A stretch of 64,000 bases of DNA from Nitrospirota bacterium (GCA_029261135.1 JAJDBX010000018.1:97492-161491), one strand, 5' to 3'; shown: positions 52,796-63,345, numbered from the stretch's first letter. The notes: generated by a model from the letters alone, not told the origin. Numbers and translations: made by a program.

Positions 52796-53491
52796 ATGCC
52801 GAATCACACGATTGTTCAAATTGAACATGTCACCAAAACCTACTTGCAGGGAAAAGTGGAAGTCCATGCGGTAAAAGACCTGACATTAGAAATACCTAAT
52901 GGCGATTTTTCTGCCTTGTGTGGCCCCTCCGGCTCGGGGAAAACAACGGTGTTGAATATGATCGGGGGATTGGATATTCCAACGCAAGGAAAAGTTGTTT
53001 TAGAAGGACATGACCTTTCCACTTTAAGCCGGGCTGCTCTTTCCACTCTAAGACGCGACCGTATTGGATTTGTTTTTCAAGCCTACAACCTCATTCCGGT
53101 GATGACGGCCTATGAAAATGCCGAGTTTGTCCTTAAGTTACAAGGGGTAAACAATCGTGAAATCCAGGATCGCGTCATGAAGATTTTAAAAGAAGTGGGT
53201 TTGGAAGCATTAGCACATCGTCGGCCAGACGAGATGTCCGGCGGTCAGCAGCAGCGGGTTGCCATTACCCGTGCCATTGCCACACATCCAGCCATTGTTT
53301 TGGCCGATGAGCCCACGGCAAATGTCGATTCTCAAACAGCAGAATCTTTGCTCGATCTCATGCAAGAGCTCAATGAAGAAGAAGGGGTCACATTTTTATT
53401 CTCAACACATGATCCCCGTGTGATGGATCGTGCCCGTCGTCTCATCCGACTGCACGACGGCCAACTGGAAAAAGATGAAGTCCGTGATTGA
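52796..53491 (+). CDS. LolD-like ABC transporter ATPase
   Basis: A 231-residue ATPase with Walker A CGPSGSGKTT, Q-loop GFVFQAYNLIPVMT, signature MSGGQQQRVAITRAIA, Walker B IVLADEPTANVDS and H-loop FLFSTHDPRVM. The signature starts with Met instead of Leu. LolD/MacB-type ATPases energise mechanical transport without moving substrate across the inner membrane. It is the last gene of the set that starts with the LolA-like carrier. Confidence 0.93.
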   Translation: MPNHTIVQIEHVTKTYLQGKVEVHAVKDLTLEIPNGDFSALCGPSGSGKTTVLNMIGGLDIPTQGKVVLEGHDLSTLSRAALSTLRRDRIGFVFQAYNLIPVMTAYENAEFVLKLQGVNNREIQDRVMKILKEVGLEALAHRRPDEMSGGQQQRVAITRAIATHPAIVLADEPTANVDSQTAESLLDLMQELNEEEGVTFLFSTHDPRVMDRARRLIRLHDGQLEKDEVRD

Positions 53492-53699
53492 ATTTTTCTA
53501 AACGACGCGAGTTTTTCCCATATCTGCACATGGATCAATGTTCATCGTTTTTATAAAGATATTTGTTATGGTGAATACAACACAGTCTCCTAGCTTTTCA
53601 TCCTAGAAATTAATTGCTTCTATTTCAATGAATACATCTGGTTTACTGTAGTAAAGGTTTTTTATTTCAAATTTTCATTATCATGTTGCACGTCTTGCA

Positions 53700-53878
53700 A
53701 TACATCTTAGGGGTTGCACCTTGCCCAACTCTGGTCATTTGAGAGTCTCAACAGAGACTCTCATCTTGCTTCATTCGGCTAAGGTGCAGGTGGAGAGTTA
53801 TGGAAGCTTAAACTGAAGATCGCCTTTACGATGTATCGGGTAATCTCCCCACCGGCACACTAAAATAAATTCACAAGC
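53700..53878 (-). ncRNA. Structured segment next to the IS110/IS1111 relic, possible bridge-RNA remnant
   Basis: Directly beyond the transposase stop (minus strand) comes a segment with nested inverted repeats. An outer TGCACCTT (53715-53722) pairs with AAGGTGCA (53781-53788), and an inner 10-bp stem at 53740-53749 pairs with 53754-53763 around the loop AACA. IS1111-group elements are known to carry a non-coding guide (bridge) RNA on the 3' side of the transposase gene. The position fits that group, but the transposase is decayed and no target or donor loop was assigned. Confidence 0.35.
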
Positions 53879-54290
53879 CTAAGCCGCCTCCTTCAACACG
53901 TTTTTCCTCTTAGTATAACCATGGACGTATTCACTTTGATTTCTCACAAGGGCAAAGATAAGCCTGAGAAGTTTCCGGGTAATCGCAATCAAGGCTTTCT
54001 TTTTTATCATCCCGCGATCAAGGTGGCTCTGATAGGTCTGGCGCATGATCCCAACAGGACTCACCATATGGACAGCGGTACCATACAAAAGCTTTCTAAG
54101 CAGGGGACCTCCCCTTTTTGAGATACGACGATTCCCTTGATGTAAGCCGGAACTAATCTCAAAGAGGTCTAGGCCGGTGAGCTTCGTAATCTCCGATAGG
54201 GTTGTAAATTTCCTGAAGTCTCCGACTTCACCAATCAGCCCCGCAGCGGGGACATCGCCGATGCTTTTGATCGAAAGAATAGATCAGCTG
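53879..54290 (-). mobile_element. IS110/IS1111-family transposase, C-terminal relic
   Basis: The minus strand keeps about 135 codons of an IS110-type transposase (Transposase_20 half): SIKSIGDVPAAGLIGEVGDF, TKLTGLDLFEISSGLHQGNRR, ISKRGGPLLRKLLYGTAVHMV, then a basic C-terminus and TAG at 53881-53879. The frame is closed upstream by TGA near 54286, and no N-terminal RuvC-like domain remains in the next 170 bases. This is a truncated, inactive element. Confidence 0.8.
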
Positions 54291-54459
54291 TATGGAATCT
54301 GATGGAGGTGATCCGGCATCTTTTTTTCTAGAAGTCTGTCGAACTTTAAATAAACGGTAGAGGTTTCGGATAAACATCAGCCCATCTAAGCTGATGTTCT
54401 AAACGACTTACCCTTGTCTGTTTACATTTGTTGCGAAACGAAAGCACTCCACCCTATAT

Positions 54460-54921
54460 TTATCCCTTCAAGGCATGCATTCTCTTGAAGTTCCACCCTA
54501 TGCAGACCAATAACCATTCACCTCGAACGGAATTCAAACCACGAAGCAGAAATTGTCTGAACCCCAGAGCCTGTTTAATAATGCCAAATACGGTTTCAAG
54601 CGTCGATTTCTGTTTCGCGTAAAGTTTTTTCCCTTCCTTGGTGAGCATTCGATGTTTCATCGCTTCCAATGGACTGGGATGATCTGGCGCTTGAGGCTCT
54701 GCTTTAAATCGCTCTTTTTAAGGGCAATTTTTTCTCCCGCTTCTCTGGAATCAGCGCTTTAATCTCCGATTTCTGACACAAATTCACATTTGATTCACTG
54801 AAGTAGCCTGTATCAGCCAGAAGATTTTGTGCTTCGCCAAGGGCCTCGGGCAGTGCGGCGATTTTATCCAGGGCAGGTTTCATTTCTTGCTTGTCGTTAC
54901 TGTCTTGTAGGAGAAGACTTT
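54460..54921 (-). mobile_element. IS1182-family transposase C-terminal relic with a frameshift
   Basis: The minus strand encodes DSNDKQEMKPALDKIAALPEA, LLADTGYFSESNV and LIPEKREKKLPLK; after a frameshift near 54715 comes PLEAMKHRMLTKEGKKLYAK, STLETVFGIIKQALGFRQFLLRG and WNFKRMHALKG. This is the end of an IS1182-type DDE transposase, including the catalytic Glu in the ETVFG segment. The left part is missing beyond 54921. It lies in tandem with the IS110 relic, the two separated by about 170 bases. Confidence 0.8.
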
Positions 54922-55217
54922 AATTTATTACATTGTCAAGGGAGACAAGAAAAAAAATTACTTATTTCCGTCAATCACATGAATTATTTTGAAATATTGT
55001 ATTAATCATTTTAACGAATGCCACTAGAAACCTTCAATGCATGGAACAGATGACAATATGAAGGTTTCTGGAAGAATTCATTTCCTAGGAGCAGAAAGCC
55101 TCATAAAAAAGATTCACAATGATGGCAGTGGATCGAAACGGATTGTCAAAACTCATCACCTTCTTTTTTTATGAGGCTTGATCTAGTAGAGGGGCTAAAT
55201 AATTAAAACCTTCTCCC
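54922..55217. repeat. Gap with two inverted repeats, no gene
   Basis: No gene is visible. An 11-bp inverted repeat lies at 55026-55036 and 55059-55069. A second, 16-bp repeat with one extra T lies at 55096-55112 and 55162-55179, whose arms read AGCCTCATAAAAAAGA and its complement. The second has the size (about 84 bases) of a small MITE-like element or a stem-loop terminator on either strand. Confidence 0.5.
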
Positions 55218-55246
55218 TTGCTCATAAAAAAGACCAGTGCTATAAT
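55218..55246 (+). promoter_or_regulatory. Sigma-70-type promoter of purQLF
   Basis: TTGCTC (55218-55223), a 17-base spacer, then a perfect TATAAT (55241-55246). The predicted start near 55253 is about 34 bases before the purQ ATG at 55287. It excludes a longer reading of purQ from 55218. Confidence 0.65.
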
Positions 55247-55286
55247 CCGTGCCTCAATTCATCCCTTTGGCTTTTGGATATCATTC

Positions 55287-55991
55287 ATGCGTTTTGGCAT
55301 CATTGTTTTTCCCGGTTCAAACTGTGACCATGATTGCCAATATGTCACTGAAACCCTTTTAGGGGAACCGACACACTTTATTTGGCATCAGGAAACGACC
55401 CTGCCTGAAATCGATGCGTTGATTGTTCCCGGTGGATTTTCTTATGGCGACTACCTTCGTGCCGGTGCGATTGCGCGTTTTTCACCCATTATGGATGCTG
55501 TTATCGATTTCGCGCAAAAGGGAGGTTATGTTCTGGGTATCTGCAACGGCTTTCAAATTTTGACCGAGGCAGGTCTGCTGTCCGGGGCGCTTTTGCAAAA
55601 TCGTTCTACAAAATTTATCTGCAAGTGGACAGCCCTTCGTGTTGAATCCAATCAGACTGACTTTACCCGTGCTTATCAAGCGAAGCAGCGGATCTCCCTT
55701 CCGATTGCCCATGCCGATGGGAATTATTTTATTGATCGAGAACACCTTGCCGAGTTGGAAACAAATAATCAGATTGTTTTTCGTTATGTGGATGACTCAG
55801 GAGAGCCCTCAGAAAAGAGCAATCCCAATGGATCGGTGAATAACATTGCGGGGATTTGCAATGAAGCCGGCAACGTGCTCGGGATGATGCCGCATCCAGA
55901 ACGGGCTGCAGATCCTGTTTTAGGCGGGATAGACGGCATCAAGCTTTTTCAATCTCTTCAAATTTCCTGGAAACAACATGTCCGAGCCTGA
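55287..55991 (+). CDS. purQ: Phosphoribosylformylglycinamidine synthase, glutaminase subunit
   Basis: A 234-residue class I glutamine amidotransferase that supplies ammonia for FGAM synthesis in purine biosynthesis. [16 protein letters not shown] opens it; [21 protein letters not shown] follows, the nucleophile Cys is in [11 protein letters not shown] and [11 protein letters not shown] holds the catalytic His and Glu. The start at 55287 fits both homology and the promoter. It overlaps purL by 14 bases. PurQ acts with PurL and the small PurS; no purS gene is recognisable upstream. Confidence 0.95.
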   Translation: MRFGIIVFPGSNCDHDCQYVTETLLGEPTHFIWHQETTLPEIDALIVPGGFSYGDYLRAGAIARFSPIMDAVIDFAQKGGYVLGICNGFQILTEAGLLSGALLQNRSTKFICKWTALRVESNQTDFTRAYQAKQRISLPIAHADGNYFIDREHLAELETNNQIVFRYVDDSGEPSEKSNPNGSVNNIAGICNEAGNVLGMMPHPERAADPVLGGIDGIKLFQSLQISWKQHVRA

Positions 55992-58224
55992 ACAAGAAGC
56001 CATTCCCTATCACACCCTCACGGGCGAAGAGTACGAGAAAACAAAAACCTTATTGGGTCGATCTCCTAATGCGACGGAACTTGCCATTTTTTCGGCAATG
56101 TGGAGTGAGCATTGCAGTTACAAAAGCTCACGCCCTTACCTCAAACGCTTTCCTACCGAAGGAGAACATGTGATCCACGGGCCAGGAGAAAATGCAGGGG
56201 TAGTGGATATCGGGGACGGGTGGGTCGCTGTTTTTAAAATTGAAAGCCACAACCATCCCTCCTACATTGAACCCTTCCAGGGGGCAGCCACGGGTGTTGG
56301 TGGCATTCTCCGAGATGTCTTTACGATGGGTGCGCGTCCAGTGGCCTTGCTGAATTCTCTGCGCTTTGGCCCGTTAGAAATTCCTAAGAATCGATATTTG
56401 CTGGAACAAGTGGTTGCCGGTATTGCCGGATACGGCAACTGTATCGGCGTCCCGACGGTCGGGGGAGAGATTGTTTTTAACGAGACCTACTCAAAAAACC
56501 CCTTGGTCAATGTCTTTTGCTTAGGCATTGCCAAAAAAGAGGAGATCGTGACCGCCACGGCGAGTGGGGTCGGAAATCCTGTGATTTATGTGGGCTCAAA
56601 GACAGGGCGGGACGGCGTGCACGGCGCGACGATGGCGAGCGCCGAACTCGATGAATCCACACAAGACCGCCACACGGTTCAGGTCGGGGATCCCTTTACG
56701 GAAAAACGTCTGGTGGAGGCCTGTCTTGAACTGATTCATTCCGGCTGTCTGGTGGGCATTCAAGATATGGGTGCGGCGGGGCTGACCAGTTCTGCGACAG
56801 AAATGGCCGACCGGGGAAATTGTGGCATAGAGATTGATTTAGCAAAAGTCCCGCTCCGCGAAGAAAAAATCACTTATGAAGAAATCATGATTTCTGAATC
56901 GCAGGAACGCATGCTCTTGGTGGCTGAAAAAGGACGCGAAGCCGAGGTCGCGGCGATTTTTAATAAATGGGATCTTGATGTGGCACAAATCGGCTGGGTC
57001 ACGGACGATAAGTATTTTCGCGTGAAAGATGGCGACCAAGTGGTTGCGGAAATCCCGGTGAATGCCCTCACCGCGGAAGCGCCGGTTTATGATCGCCCTG
57101 TCAAAGAACCTGCCTTTCAAGACATGCTGCTTGGTCTCAATATTGACGGAATCTCCACACCAAAATCGTTTTCAAAAACCTTACTGACCATACTCGGGTC
57201 TCCCAATTTTTCGAGCAAAGCCTGGGTGTATCAGCAATATGATCACATGATTCAAACGAATACCGTTATTCCTCCAGGTTCAGGGGTCGCGATGATTCGT
57301 TTGAAGGGCACTGAAAAAGCGCTGGCAATGACGACGGACGGAAACAGTGTCTATTCTTTACTCAACCCTTATTTTGGGGGTGCGATTGCGGTGGCCGAAG
57401 CATCTCGGAATTTGGCCTGCGTGGGGGCAAAACCGATCGGCTTGACCAATTGTCTGAATTTTGGAAATCCGGAACGACCTGAAACGATGTGGGCTTTTGG
57501 TTTGACGGTTGAGGGGATACGTGATGCCTGCACAAACTTTGAAATCCCTGTTGTCAGCGGAAACGTGAGTCTCTATAACGAAACCCTGGGTTTGGGCATC
57601 TATCCCACCCCTGTGATCGGCATGGTCGGTTTGGTTGATTTGATGGATTTGATTAAAAATCCGCTGACGCCAGGCTTTAAAAGACCGGGTGAAAAAATCG
57701 TCTTGATTGGGGATACCCGAGAAGAGCTTGGTGGCAGTGCCTATTTAAAAATCATCCATTCTCAAGAACGTGGTTACCCGCCCAATCTCGATTTTAAAAA
57801 GGAAATAGGGGTGCAAGCATTGGTGCGCGAGGCGGCACATGCCGGTCTCTTGAGTTCGGCCCACGATTGTTCTGAAGGTGGTCTTGCTGTAACGCTAGCC
57901 GAGTGTTGTCTCTTGTCTGAGAAGCATGTGGGTGCTAAGGTTGAAATAGCCCCCCCGTCGTTCCGGATGGATGGATATTTGTTTGGTGAATCACAGTCTC
58001 GTATCATCGTGACAGTGAAGGAATCGCATCTCTCAGCACTGAAAAACCGTATTGAAAAACAAGGACTTCCCTATTCCATTTTAGGAGATACTGGGGGCTC
58101 AGGTTTGGAGATTTCAGTGCAAAATAAGACGCATCCCATCATCCATCTTTCGATTGACGAAATGCATGCTTCTCAATCAAAGGGAATCTCTCATTATTTT
58201 ACAGATTCTACCGATAAAGAATAA
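55978..58224 (+). CDS. purL: Phosphoribosylformylglycinamidine synthase, synthetase subunit (small PurL)
   Basis: A 748-residue PurL of the small type, which needs PurQ and Pur[17 protein letters not shown] (about 40-55), [28 protein letters not shown] and [22 protein letters not shown] are its diagnostic motifs. A second half has the same fold ([38 protein letters not shown]). It catalyses ATP-dependent formation of FGAM from FGAR. The start ATG overlaps the purQ end, so translation is coupled. Confidence 0.96.
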   Translation: MSEPEQEAIPYHTLTGEEYEKTKTLLGRSPNATELAIFSAMWSEHCSYKSSRPYLKRFPTEGEHVIHGPGENAGVVDIGDGWVAVFKIESHNHPSYIEPFQGAATGVGGILRDVFTMGARPVALLNSLRFGPLEIPKNRYLLEQVVAGIAGYGNCIGVPTVGGEIVFNETYSKNPLVNVFCLGIAKKEEIVTATASGVGNPVIYVGSKTGRDGVHGATMASAELDESTQDRHTVQVGDPFTEKRLVEACLELIHSGCLVGIQDMGAAGLTSSATEMADRGNCGIEIDLAKVPLREEKITYEEIMISESQERMLLVAEKGREAEVAAIFNKWDLDVAQIGWVTDDKYFRVKDGDQVVAEIPVNALTAEAPVYDRPVKEPAFQDMLLGLNIDGISTPKSFSKTLLTILGSPNFSSKAWVYQQYDHMIQTNTVIPPGSGVAMIRLKGTEKALAMTTDGNSVYSLLNPYFGGAIAVAEASRNLACVGAKPIGLTNCLNFGNPERPETMWAFGLTVEGIRDACTNFEIPVVSGNVSLYNETLGLGIYPTPVIGMVGLVDLMDLIKNPLTPGFKRPGEKIVLIGDTREELGGSAYLKIIHSQERGYPPNLDFKKEIGVQALVREAAHAGLLSSAHDCSEGGLAVTLAECCLLSEKHVGAKVEIAPPSFRMDGYLFGESQSRIIVTVKESHLSALKNRIEKQGLPYSILGDTGGSGLEISVQNKTHPIIHLSIDEMHASQSKGISHYFTDSTDKE

Positions 58225-58238
58225 GGCAGGCAAAACGC

Positions 58239-59681
58239 ATGGATAAAGACATTTTTGATAAAATGCACGAGGAATGCGGCATCTTTGGGATATTTGGTCA
58301 TCCTGAGGCGGCCAACCTCACCTACCTCGGACTTTATGCCTTGCAGCATCGGGGGCAGGAGGCCAGCGGCATTGTGACCTACGATGGCAAAGATTTTTAT
58401 CAAGAGAAAGAAATCGGTCTCGTGGCTGATATTTTCTCAGAGGACAGACTCAATCGTTTAAAAGGTCATGCGGCCATCGGGCATAACCGCTATTCGACCA
58501 CGGGCGGAAATAAGCTCGAAAACGTCCAGCCGATTATGGTGAATTACGCCTTGGGCACGCTTTCGATGGTGCACAATGGCAACCTGATTAATGCAACTTT
58601 TCTTCGGGACGAACTGGAAGCCTACGGTGCGATTTTCCAATCTTCCATGGACAGTGAAGTCATTATTCACCTCATTGCCCATTCCCGAAAAAAAGAACTG
58701 ACCGAACGCATTATTGAAAGCCTCTCCCGCGTTCGCGGTGCATATTCTCTGATCTTTTTATCTGAACAGGGGATGATCGGCGTACGTGATCCTCATGGGG
58801 TCCGTCCGCTATCACTGGGTCGATTGAAAGACGGGGGCCATGTTCTTTCTTCCGAGACCTGTACCTTTGATCTGATTGATGCGAAATTTGTCCGTGACAT
58901 TGAGCCGGGCGAGGTGGTGCTAATCAATGATAAAGGCGTGACCTCATCCAGTCCTTTTTTGCCTGAAAATCCCGCCCACTGTGTTTTTGAATATGTTTAT
59001 TTCTCCCGACCAGACAGTGATGTCTATGGAAGAAATGTGTATCAAATCCGAAAACGCATGGGAAAGGAACTCGCGAAAGAAGGAGACATCAAAGCAGATA
59101 TTGTGATTCCTGTTCCTGATTCGGGTGTTCCTGCGGCGCTTGGATATTCAGAGGCTTCTGGCCTCCCCTACGATACGGGTTTAATTCGAAACCACTATGT
59201 CGGCCGGACTTTTATCGAACCTCAGCAGGCCATCCGCCATTTTGGGGTCAAGATTAAGTTGAATGCCATTAGTGGATTGTTAGAGGGGAAACGTGTGGTG
59301 GTGGTTGATGATTCACTGGTGCGGGGAACAACGAGCCGGAAAATTGTCAAGATGATCCGGGCAGCAGGGGCAAAAGAGGTGCATGTTCGCATTAGCTCTC
59401 CCCCGATTGTTTCGCCCTGTTTTTACGGTATTGATACGCCCACCCGTCAGGAATTGGTGGCTTCGAGCCATTCTGTGGAAGAAATTAGAAAATATATAAC
59501 GGCGGATACACTGACCTATCTTTCAAATGAGGGCATGTTTCGCGCTGTTTACCAGTCTGAAACCTGTGAGAATCAGCATTTTTGCACGGCCTGTTTTTCA
59601 GAAGAATACCCCATCCCTTTCACCGGGGAAGAGATTAAGCAACTCGGCTTGTTTGAAATCGATCCGCCTTCTGCTCAATAA
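58239..59681 (+). CDS. purF: Amidophosphoribosyltransferase
   Basis: A 480-residue first enzyme of purine biosynthesis, making phosphoribosylamine from PRPP and glutamine. A 12-residue propeptide precedes the nucleophile Cys13 (HEECGIFGIFGH). LGLYALQHRGQEASGIV follows. The PRPP loop is RVVVVDDSLVRGTTSRKIV. Four Cys consistent with the oxygen-sensitive [4Fe-4S] form seen in B. subtilis are in NPAHCVFEY, VSPCFYGID and CENQHFCTACFSE. It follows purL by 14 bases in the same operon. Confidence 0.96.
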   Translation: MDKDIFDKMHEECGIFGIFGHPEAANLTYLGLYALQHRGQEASGIVTYDGKDFYQEKEIGLVADIFSEDRLNRLKGHAAIGHNRYSTTGGNKLENVQPIMVNYALGTLSMVHNGNLINATFLRDELEAYGAIFQSSMDSEVIIHLIAHSRKKELTERIIESLSRVRGAYSLIFLSEQGMIGVRDPHGVRPLSLGRLKDGGHVLSSETCTFDLIDAKFVRDIEPGEVVLINDKGVTSSSPFLPENPAHCVFEYVYFSRPDSDVYGRNVYQIRKRMGKELAKEGDIKADIVIPVPDSGVPAALGYSEASGLPYDTGLIRNHYVGRTFIEPQQAIRHFGVKIKLNAISGLLEGKRVVVVDDSLVRGTTSRKIVKMIRAAGAKEVHVRISSPPIVSPCFYGIDTPTRQELVASSHSVEEIRKYITADTLTYLSNEGMFRAVYQSETCENQHFCTACFSEEYPIPFTGEEIKQLGLFEIDPPSAQ

Positions 59682-59689
59682 CACGTCTC

Positions 59690-60850
59690 TTATTTCGTTG
59701 TATATTCACGATGCCAAATATTTAAAATTTTGGGCGCGTAATAGCTCTTGCCCTCACTCCCCCCCAGTTCTGTGATAATTTTAGCCAAAACGAATTTTTT
59801 TAAATAAGATTTCGCAATTCGGGGAGAGACCTTATATTCCCATATCAAGCTTGGAATGTTTATGGATGGAGAAATAAACAAGGCGTCTAAAATCAGGCAG
59901 AGCCGTGGATTGAGGTCGATCTCTCTCAGTTTTGTTTTAAAATTTTTAGAAAGTACGATGAGTTTTAGAGTGCGTTTTTCTGCATCCTTGGCCTGTTCAA
60001 TCACACCCTTCAAACAAAATTCAATCCATTCTGTCCACTTCCCTTCAGAACTGAGATAAAAGAGACGATGAAAATATTCATCTTGGTTTCGCTCAAAATA
60101 GGGACTCATATGTAACCATTGTTTCGACAACCGACAGCCTTTTGTAATCATCGTTGCGAGTAAGAAACGGGAAACAGGCCCATTCCAACGCTTAAATGGA
60201 TGTATCGCTGAAAATTGATAATGCACCAAAAACGCATTGACCAGTGGATCGTAGTTCGAATCCTGGCTTAGATATTTCTCAAAAGCATGAAGACATCGCG
60301 GTAGCATGGCAGGCGGGGTCGGTACATAGTGTGGGATCTGGGCGGTTTTGAAGAACGACTGCCTAAAAACGCCCGCATCTTCATCTTTGTTCTTGATGCC
60401 GCTCATTAAAACCCGGTGCAGCTTAAGGATCAGTGCTAAGGAGTCAGGCACACGTCCACGACCCTTTCCATAGATTTTTAAGGCTTGTTCATAGTTGAAT
60501 ACCGCTCTGTAGGCATTGCTCGGGTCTCTTTCATTTTCAGGGGTTTTGGGATTTTCTTGAAACAACAACTGTTTTTCAGGAATCGTGTAGATTTGTTCAA
60601 GGTTAAAAGATTTAATGGTCTCCCGATTTTGTAGGGTTTGAAGCAAGTGTTGCGGGTCGGGAAGCATCTGACCCACACCATCTAAGTGGGCGAGTGCGGT
60701 TTTGGCTTCCATTAGCAAGGACCAAAGTGCCGTGGGCCAAGGCCATTTTGGAGGAAATTTATTGGGCAAATAAGCCCATTTTATCCCAGGCGTCTCTTCA
60801 ACTTCGATTAGTTTTCCAGGGGCCTTTGGCCCGAATTTAGAAACGTACAT
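59690..60850 (-). CDS. Fic-fold protein with degenerate active-site motif
   Basis: A 386-residue Fic/DOC-type protein. The N-terminal domain has LDGVGQMLPDPQHLL and NRETIKSFNLEQ (the inhibitory-helix position, S-x3-E, at about 81-85). The Fic motif should read HPFx(D/E)GNGRxxR; here residues 217-228 are HPFKRWNGPVSR, so Arg221 replaces the acidic metal ligand, Trp222 replaces Gly and Pro225 replaces Arg. Helical and winged-helix sequence follows (ISPSINIPSLIWEYKVSPRIAKSYLKKF). AMP transfer is therefore doubtful. The gene is convergent with purF, 8 bases apart. Confidence 0.82.
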   Translation of the reverse strand: MYVSKFGPKAPGKLIEVEETPGIKWAYLPNKFPPKWPWPTALWSLLMEAKTALAHLDGVGQMLPDPQHLLQTLQNRETIKSFNLEQIYTIPEKQLLFQENPKTPENERDPSNAYRAVFNYEQALKIYGKGRGRVPDSLALILKLHRVLMSGIKNKDEDAGVFRQSFFKTAQIPHYVPTPPAMLPRCLHAFEKYLSQDSNYDPLVNAFLVHYQFSAIHPFKRWNGPVSRFLLATMITKGCRLSKQWLHMSPYFERNQDEYFHRLFYLSSEGKWTEWIEFCLKGVIEQAKDAEKRTLKLIVLSKNFKTKLREIDLNPRLCLILDALFISPSINIPSLIWEYKVSPRIAKSYLKKFVLAKIITELGGSEGKSYYAPKILNIWHREYTTK

Positions 60851-60942
60851 GGGGATCTCTGTCGCTGAGGGCTTCGCTTTTTATTGTATCAAATTATAAA
60901 AAGCATGAGCATATACGAAGAAGCACTCTAAGGAGGCGCTGC

Positions 60943-61371
60943 TTAAGTCCGACGGATCGAATCAAAAAATATGCCACCTGTCATCAGGGAGAAGCCGGCA
61001 ATCACACCCGATTCTTGAATCGCTGCCAGATCGATGACCCAGAAAAAAAGACAGATCAACAAAAAGAGGGTACTACTGTAAATGAATTTTGTTTTTAGCC
61101 ATGCGGGCGGATCGAGTACCCTTTTTTGAAACATGCGATGAAGTCCGCGAAAATGCATCATCGCAAAACCTCCCCCAATGAGAATGGAGAGACTCATTTC
61201 TTTAAACAGCAAAAACGCGAGTGCCCCAGAGACGCTCAGAATCAGTAAACTCATCCCTTCGATTCTTTTGAGAGAGGCATTGCTTTTTTTTAGAAAATCT
61301 TCCCGATCAAATGGGGCTGATTCTGCTTTTACTTGACTGTCAGTCGGGGAACAATCGGCCGGAGAGGTCAT
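60943..61371 (-). CDS. ATP synthase subunit I-like membrane protein
   Basis: A 142-residue protein with four hydrophobic segments ([65 protein letters not shown]). Length and the [14 protein letters not shown] pattern resemble AtpI, an assembly factor for the F-ATPase rotor ring. There are no atp genes nearby. The start overlaps the hemL stop by 4 bases (ATGA), so it is translated with hemL. The identity is moderate because AtpI proteins share little sequence. Confidence 0.6.
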   Translation of the reverse strand: MTSPADCSPTDSQVKAESAPFDREDFLKKSNASLKRIEGMSLLILSVSGALAFLLFKEMSLSILIGGGFAMMHFRGLHRMFQKRVLDPPAWLKTKFIYSSTLFLLICLFFWVIDLAAIQESGVIAGFSLMTGGIFFDSIRRT

Positions 61372-62654
61372 TTCGATTTTTTGAATGCCTGATAGACCGC
61401 TTCGACTGTTTTTTGGATATCATTCGGGGTATGCGCTGTAGAAAGAAAGACGGCTTCAAATTGAGAGGGTGGGAAATAGACGCCGTTTTCGAGGAGTACT
61501 TGGAAGAATTTCCCAAAGCGTTTCGTGTTGGACTTTAAGGCGTCCTGGTAATTATTGACGGGATATTGATTAAAAAATAGGGTCATTTGTGAGCCGACAC
61601 GATTGAGTTGAATCTTTACTTTTGCCCGATTTGCGGCATCACGGATGCCTGCTTCCAGCGCTGAAGCGCGTGCCTCTAGTTTTTCATAGACACGCGGATC
61701 CTGAAGCAATTGCAATGTTTCAATGCCTGCTGCCATGGCCAGCGGGTTGCCCGAAAGCGTGCCTGCCTGATAAACGGGACCGACGGGTGAAAGAAAATCC
61801 ATAATCTCTTTTGCACCGCCAAAAGCACCGACGGGCAGTCCACCTCCGATGACCTTTCCCAAACAGGTGAGATCAGGGCGAAGCCCGTAGCGTTCCTGTG
61901 CCCCACCCGGCGCCGCCCGAAAGCCGCTCATTACTTCATCAAAAATCAAAAGCGTCCCAAACGGTTTGGTTAACTCTCGAAGCCCAGGTAAAAATCCGTC
62001 CTTCGGAATAATGGTGCCCATGTTGCCCGGAACGGGCTCAATGATCACGCAGGCAATTTGGTTGCCGAGTGATTCAAGAATTTTTCGAACAGATTGTAAA
62101 TCATTAAACGGCACTGTAATGGTGTCTCGTGCCAAATCTGGCGGGATACCGGGAGAATCGGGCACGCCCAGGGTTGTAGCACCCGAACCGGCTTTCACCA
62201 AGAGCGAGTCGGCATGGCCATGATAACAGCCTTCAATTTTGATGATTTTATTTCGATTGGTAAAACCGCGTGCGAGCCGAATCGCGCTCATGGTTGCTTC
62301 CGTACCGGAATTGACAAAACGAATGCGTTCCATCAGTGGGAAAAATTGTTGAACCAGTTCTGCAAGTTTGACTTCCAGTGAGGTGGGTGCGCCAAAGCTT
62401 GTGCCAGAGGCGGCTGTTTTTTGAATGGCCTCAATCACTTTCGGGTGTGCATGCCCTAGAACCATCGGCCCCCATGAAAGCACGTAATCGATGAAGCAGT
62501 TGCCATCAACATCGGTGACCTTGCTTCCTTTGGCCTTTTTGATAAAGAGCGGGTTGCCACCGACGGATTTAAATGCACGAACGGGTGAGTTGACCCCGCC
62601 GGGAATAAGGTTTTGCGCCACTTCAAAAAGGGCTTGTGATTTGTCGCGTTTCAT
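61368..62654 (-). CDS. hemL: Glutamate-1-semialdehyde 2,1-aminomutase
   Basis: A 428-residue PLP enzyme of the C5 pathway that makes 5-aminolevulinate. [50 protein letters not shown] and the PLP-Lys segment [17 protein letters not shown] are characteristic; [13 protein letters not shown] is the second gate segment. The full length is normal. Its presence means tetrapyrroles are made from glutamyl-tRNA, not from glycine. Confidence 0.96.
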   Translation of the reverse strand: MKRDKSQALFEVAQNLIPGGVNSPVRAFKSVGGNPLFIKKAKGSKVTDVDGNCFIDYVLSWGPMVLGHAHPKVIEAIQKTAASGTSFGAPTSLEVKLAELVQQFFPLMERIRFVNSGTEATMSAIRLARGFTNRNKIIKIEGCYHGHADSLLVKAGSGATTLGVPDSPGIPPDLARDTITVPFNDLQSVRKILESLGNQIACVIIEPVPGNMGTIIPKDGFLPGLRELTKPFGTLLIFDEVMSGFRAAPGGAQERYGLRPDLTCLGKVIGGGLPVGAFGGAKEIMDFLSPVGPVYQAGTLSGNPLAMAAGIETLQLLQDPRVYEKLEARASALEAGIRDAANRAKVKIQLNRVGSQMTLFFNQYPVNNYQDALKSNTKRFGKFFQVLLENGVYFPPSQFEAVFLSTAHTPNDIQKTVEAVYQAFKKSK

Positions 62655-62739
62655 AGGCCGCCATTTTAGGGAAGGGCGTAAAGCAAGTCAAGCCGCAGTC
62701 TCTTTTTGTCGCAGATGTGTTTTGAAAATGGAGCCCGGA

Positions 62740-63345
62740 TTAAACAGGGCGGGAAGGTTTCTTCAAATCTTCAGTCAGTTGTTTGAGGGCATCGGGATCA
62801 AGACCTCTCCGAATCACCATTTCCTGTCCTATTGCTCCAATCTCGGATTGATCCAATAAAGTTTCTGCAAGCGGAAAAACATCCGTCTCTTCCATTAGAA
62901 TATGCGCTTGATAAAAGTCCGAGAGACGATTTAAATATTCAGATAAACGCGGTACTTTTTCTTCAGACAAGGTTCCTTTGTTTAACCACTCTTGAATCCA
63001 TTGATCGATTTTTTGATGATTGTCCTCGGCTTCGCGATGTCCATGCTTGAGTCCTTCAAGCTTGTCCAACATGGTCTTTATTTTGGGATTTTGAAATTTC
63101 AGCATTCGGGGAAAGAGGGATTCCTCTTCATCCAAGGTATGTAAAGGAGCAGCCTCGCGAAAATAGCGCAGCGCCGATTTCAGCGCATGCCGCTGTCCTT
63201 CACTCAACGTGCCCCCCTGCGCCGCTTGTGTGACCGTTACCATCACATTAAAAAAATGTTCCACACGCCGATGACAGCTATAAAGCAAACCTAGAGGGTT
63301 GTTGAGCAAGCTTTCAGCAGGTTTTTCTCCGATTTTGATCGCCAT
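62740..63345 (-). CDS. Hemerythrin domain protein
   Basis: A 201-residue protein with two HHE-type ligand clusters: CHRRVEHFFNV and HTLDEEESLFPRM in the first half, then HGHREAEDNHQ and HILMEETDVFPLAE in the second. The spacing fits a di-iron four-helix bundle that binds oxygen or nitric oxide, or stores iron. It has no signal peptide, so it is cytosolic. The promoter region is not obvious. Confidence 0.88.
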   Translation of the reverse strand: MAIKIGEKPAESLLNNPLGLLYSCHRRVEHFFNVMVTVTQAAQGGTLSEGQRHALKSALRYFREAAPLHTLDEEESLFPRMLKFQNPKIKTMLDKLEGLKHGHREAEDNHQKIDQWIQEWLNKGTLSEEKVPRLSEYLNRLSDFYQAHILMEETDVFPLAETLLDQSEIGAIGQEMVIRRGLDPDALKQLTEDLKKPSRPV

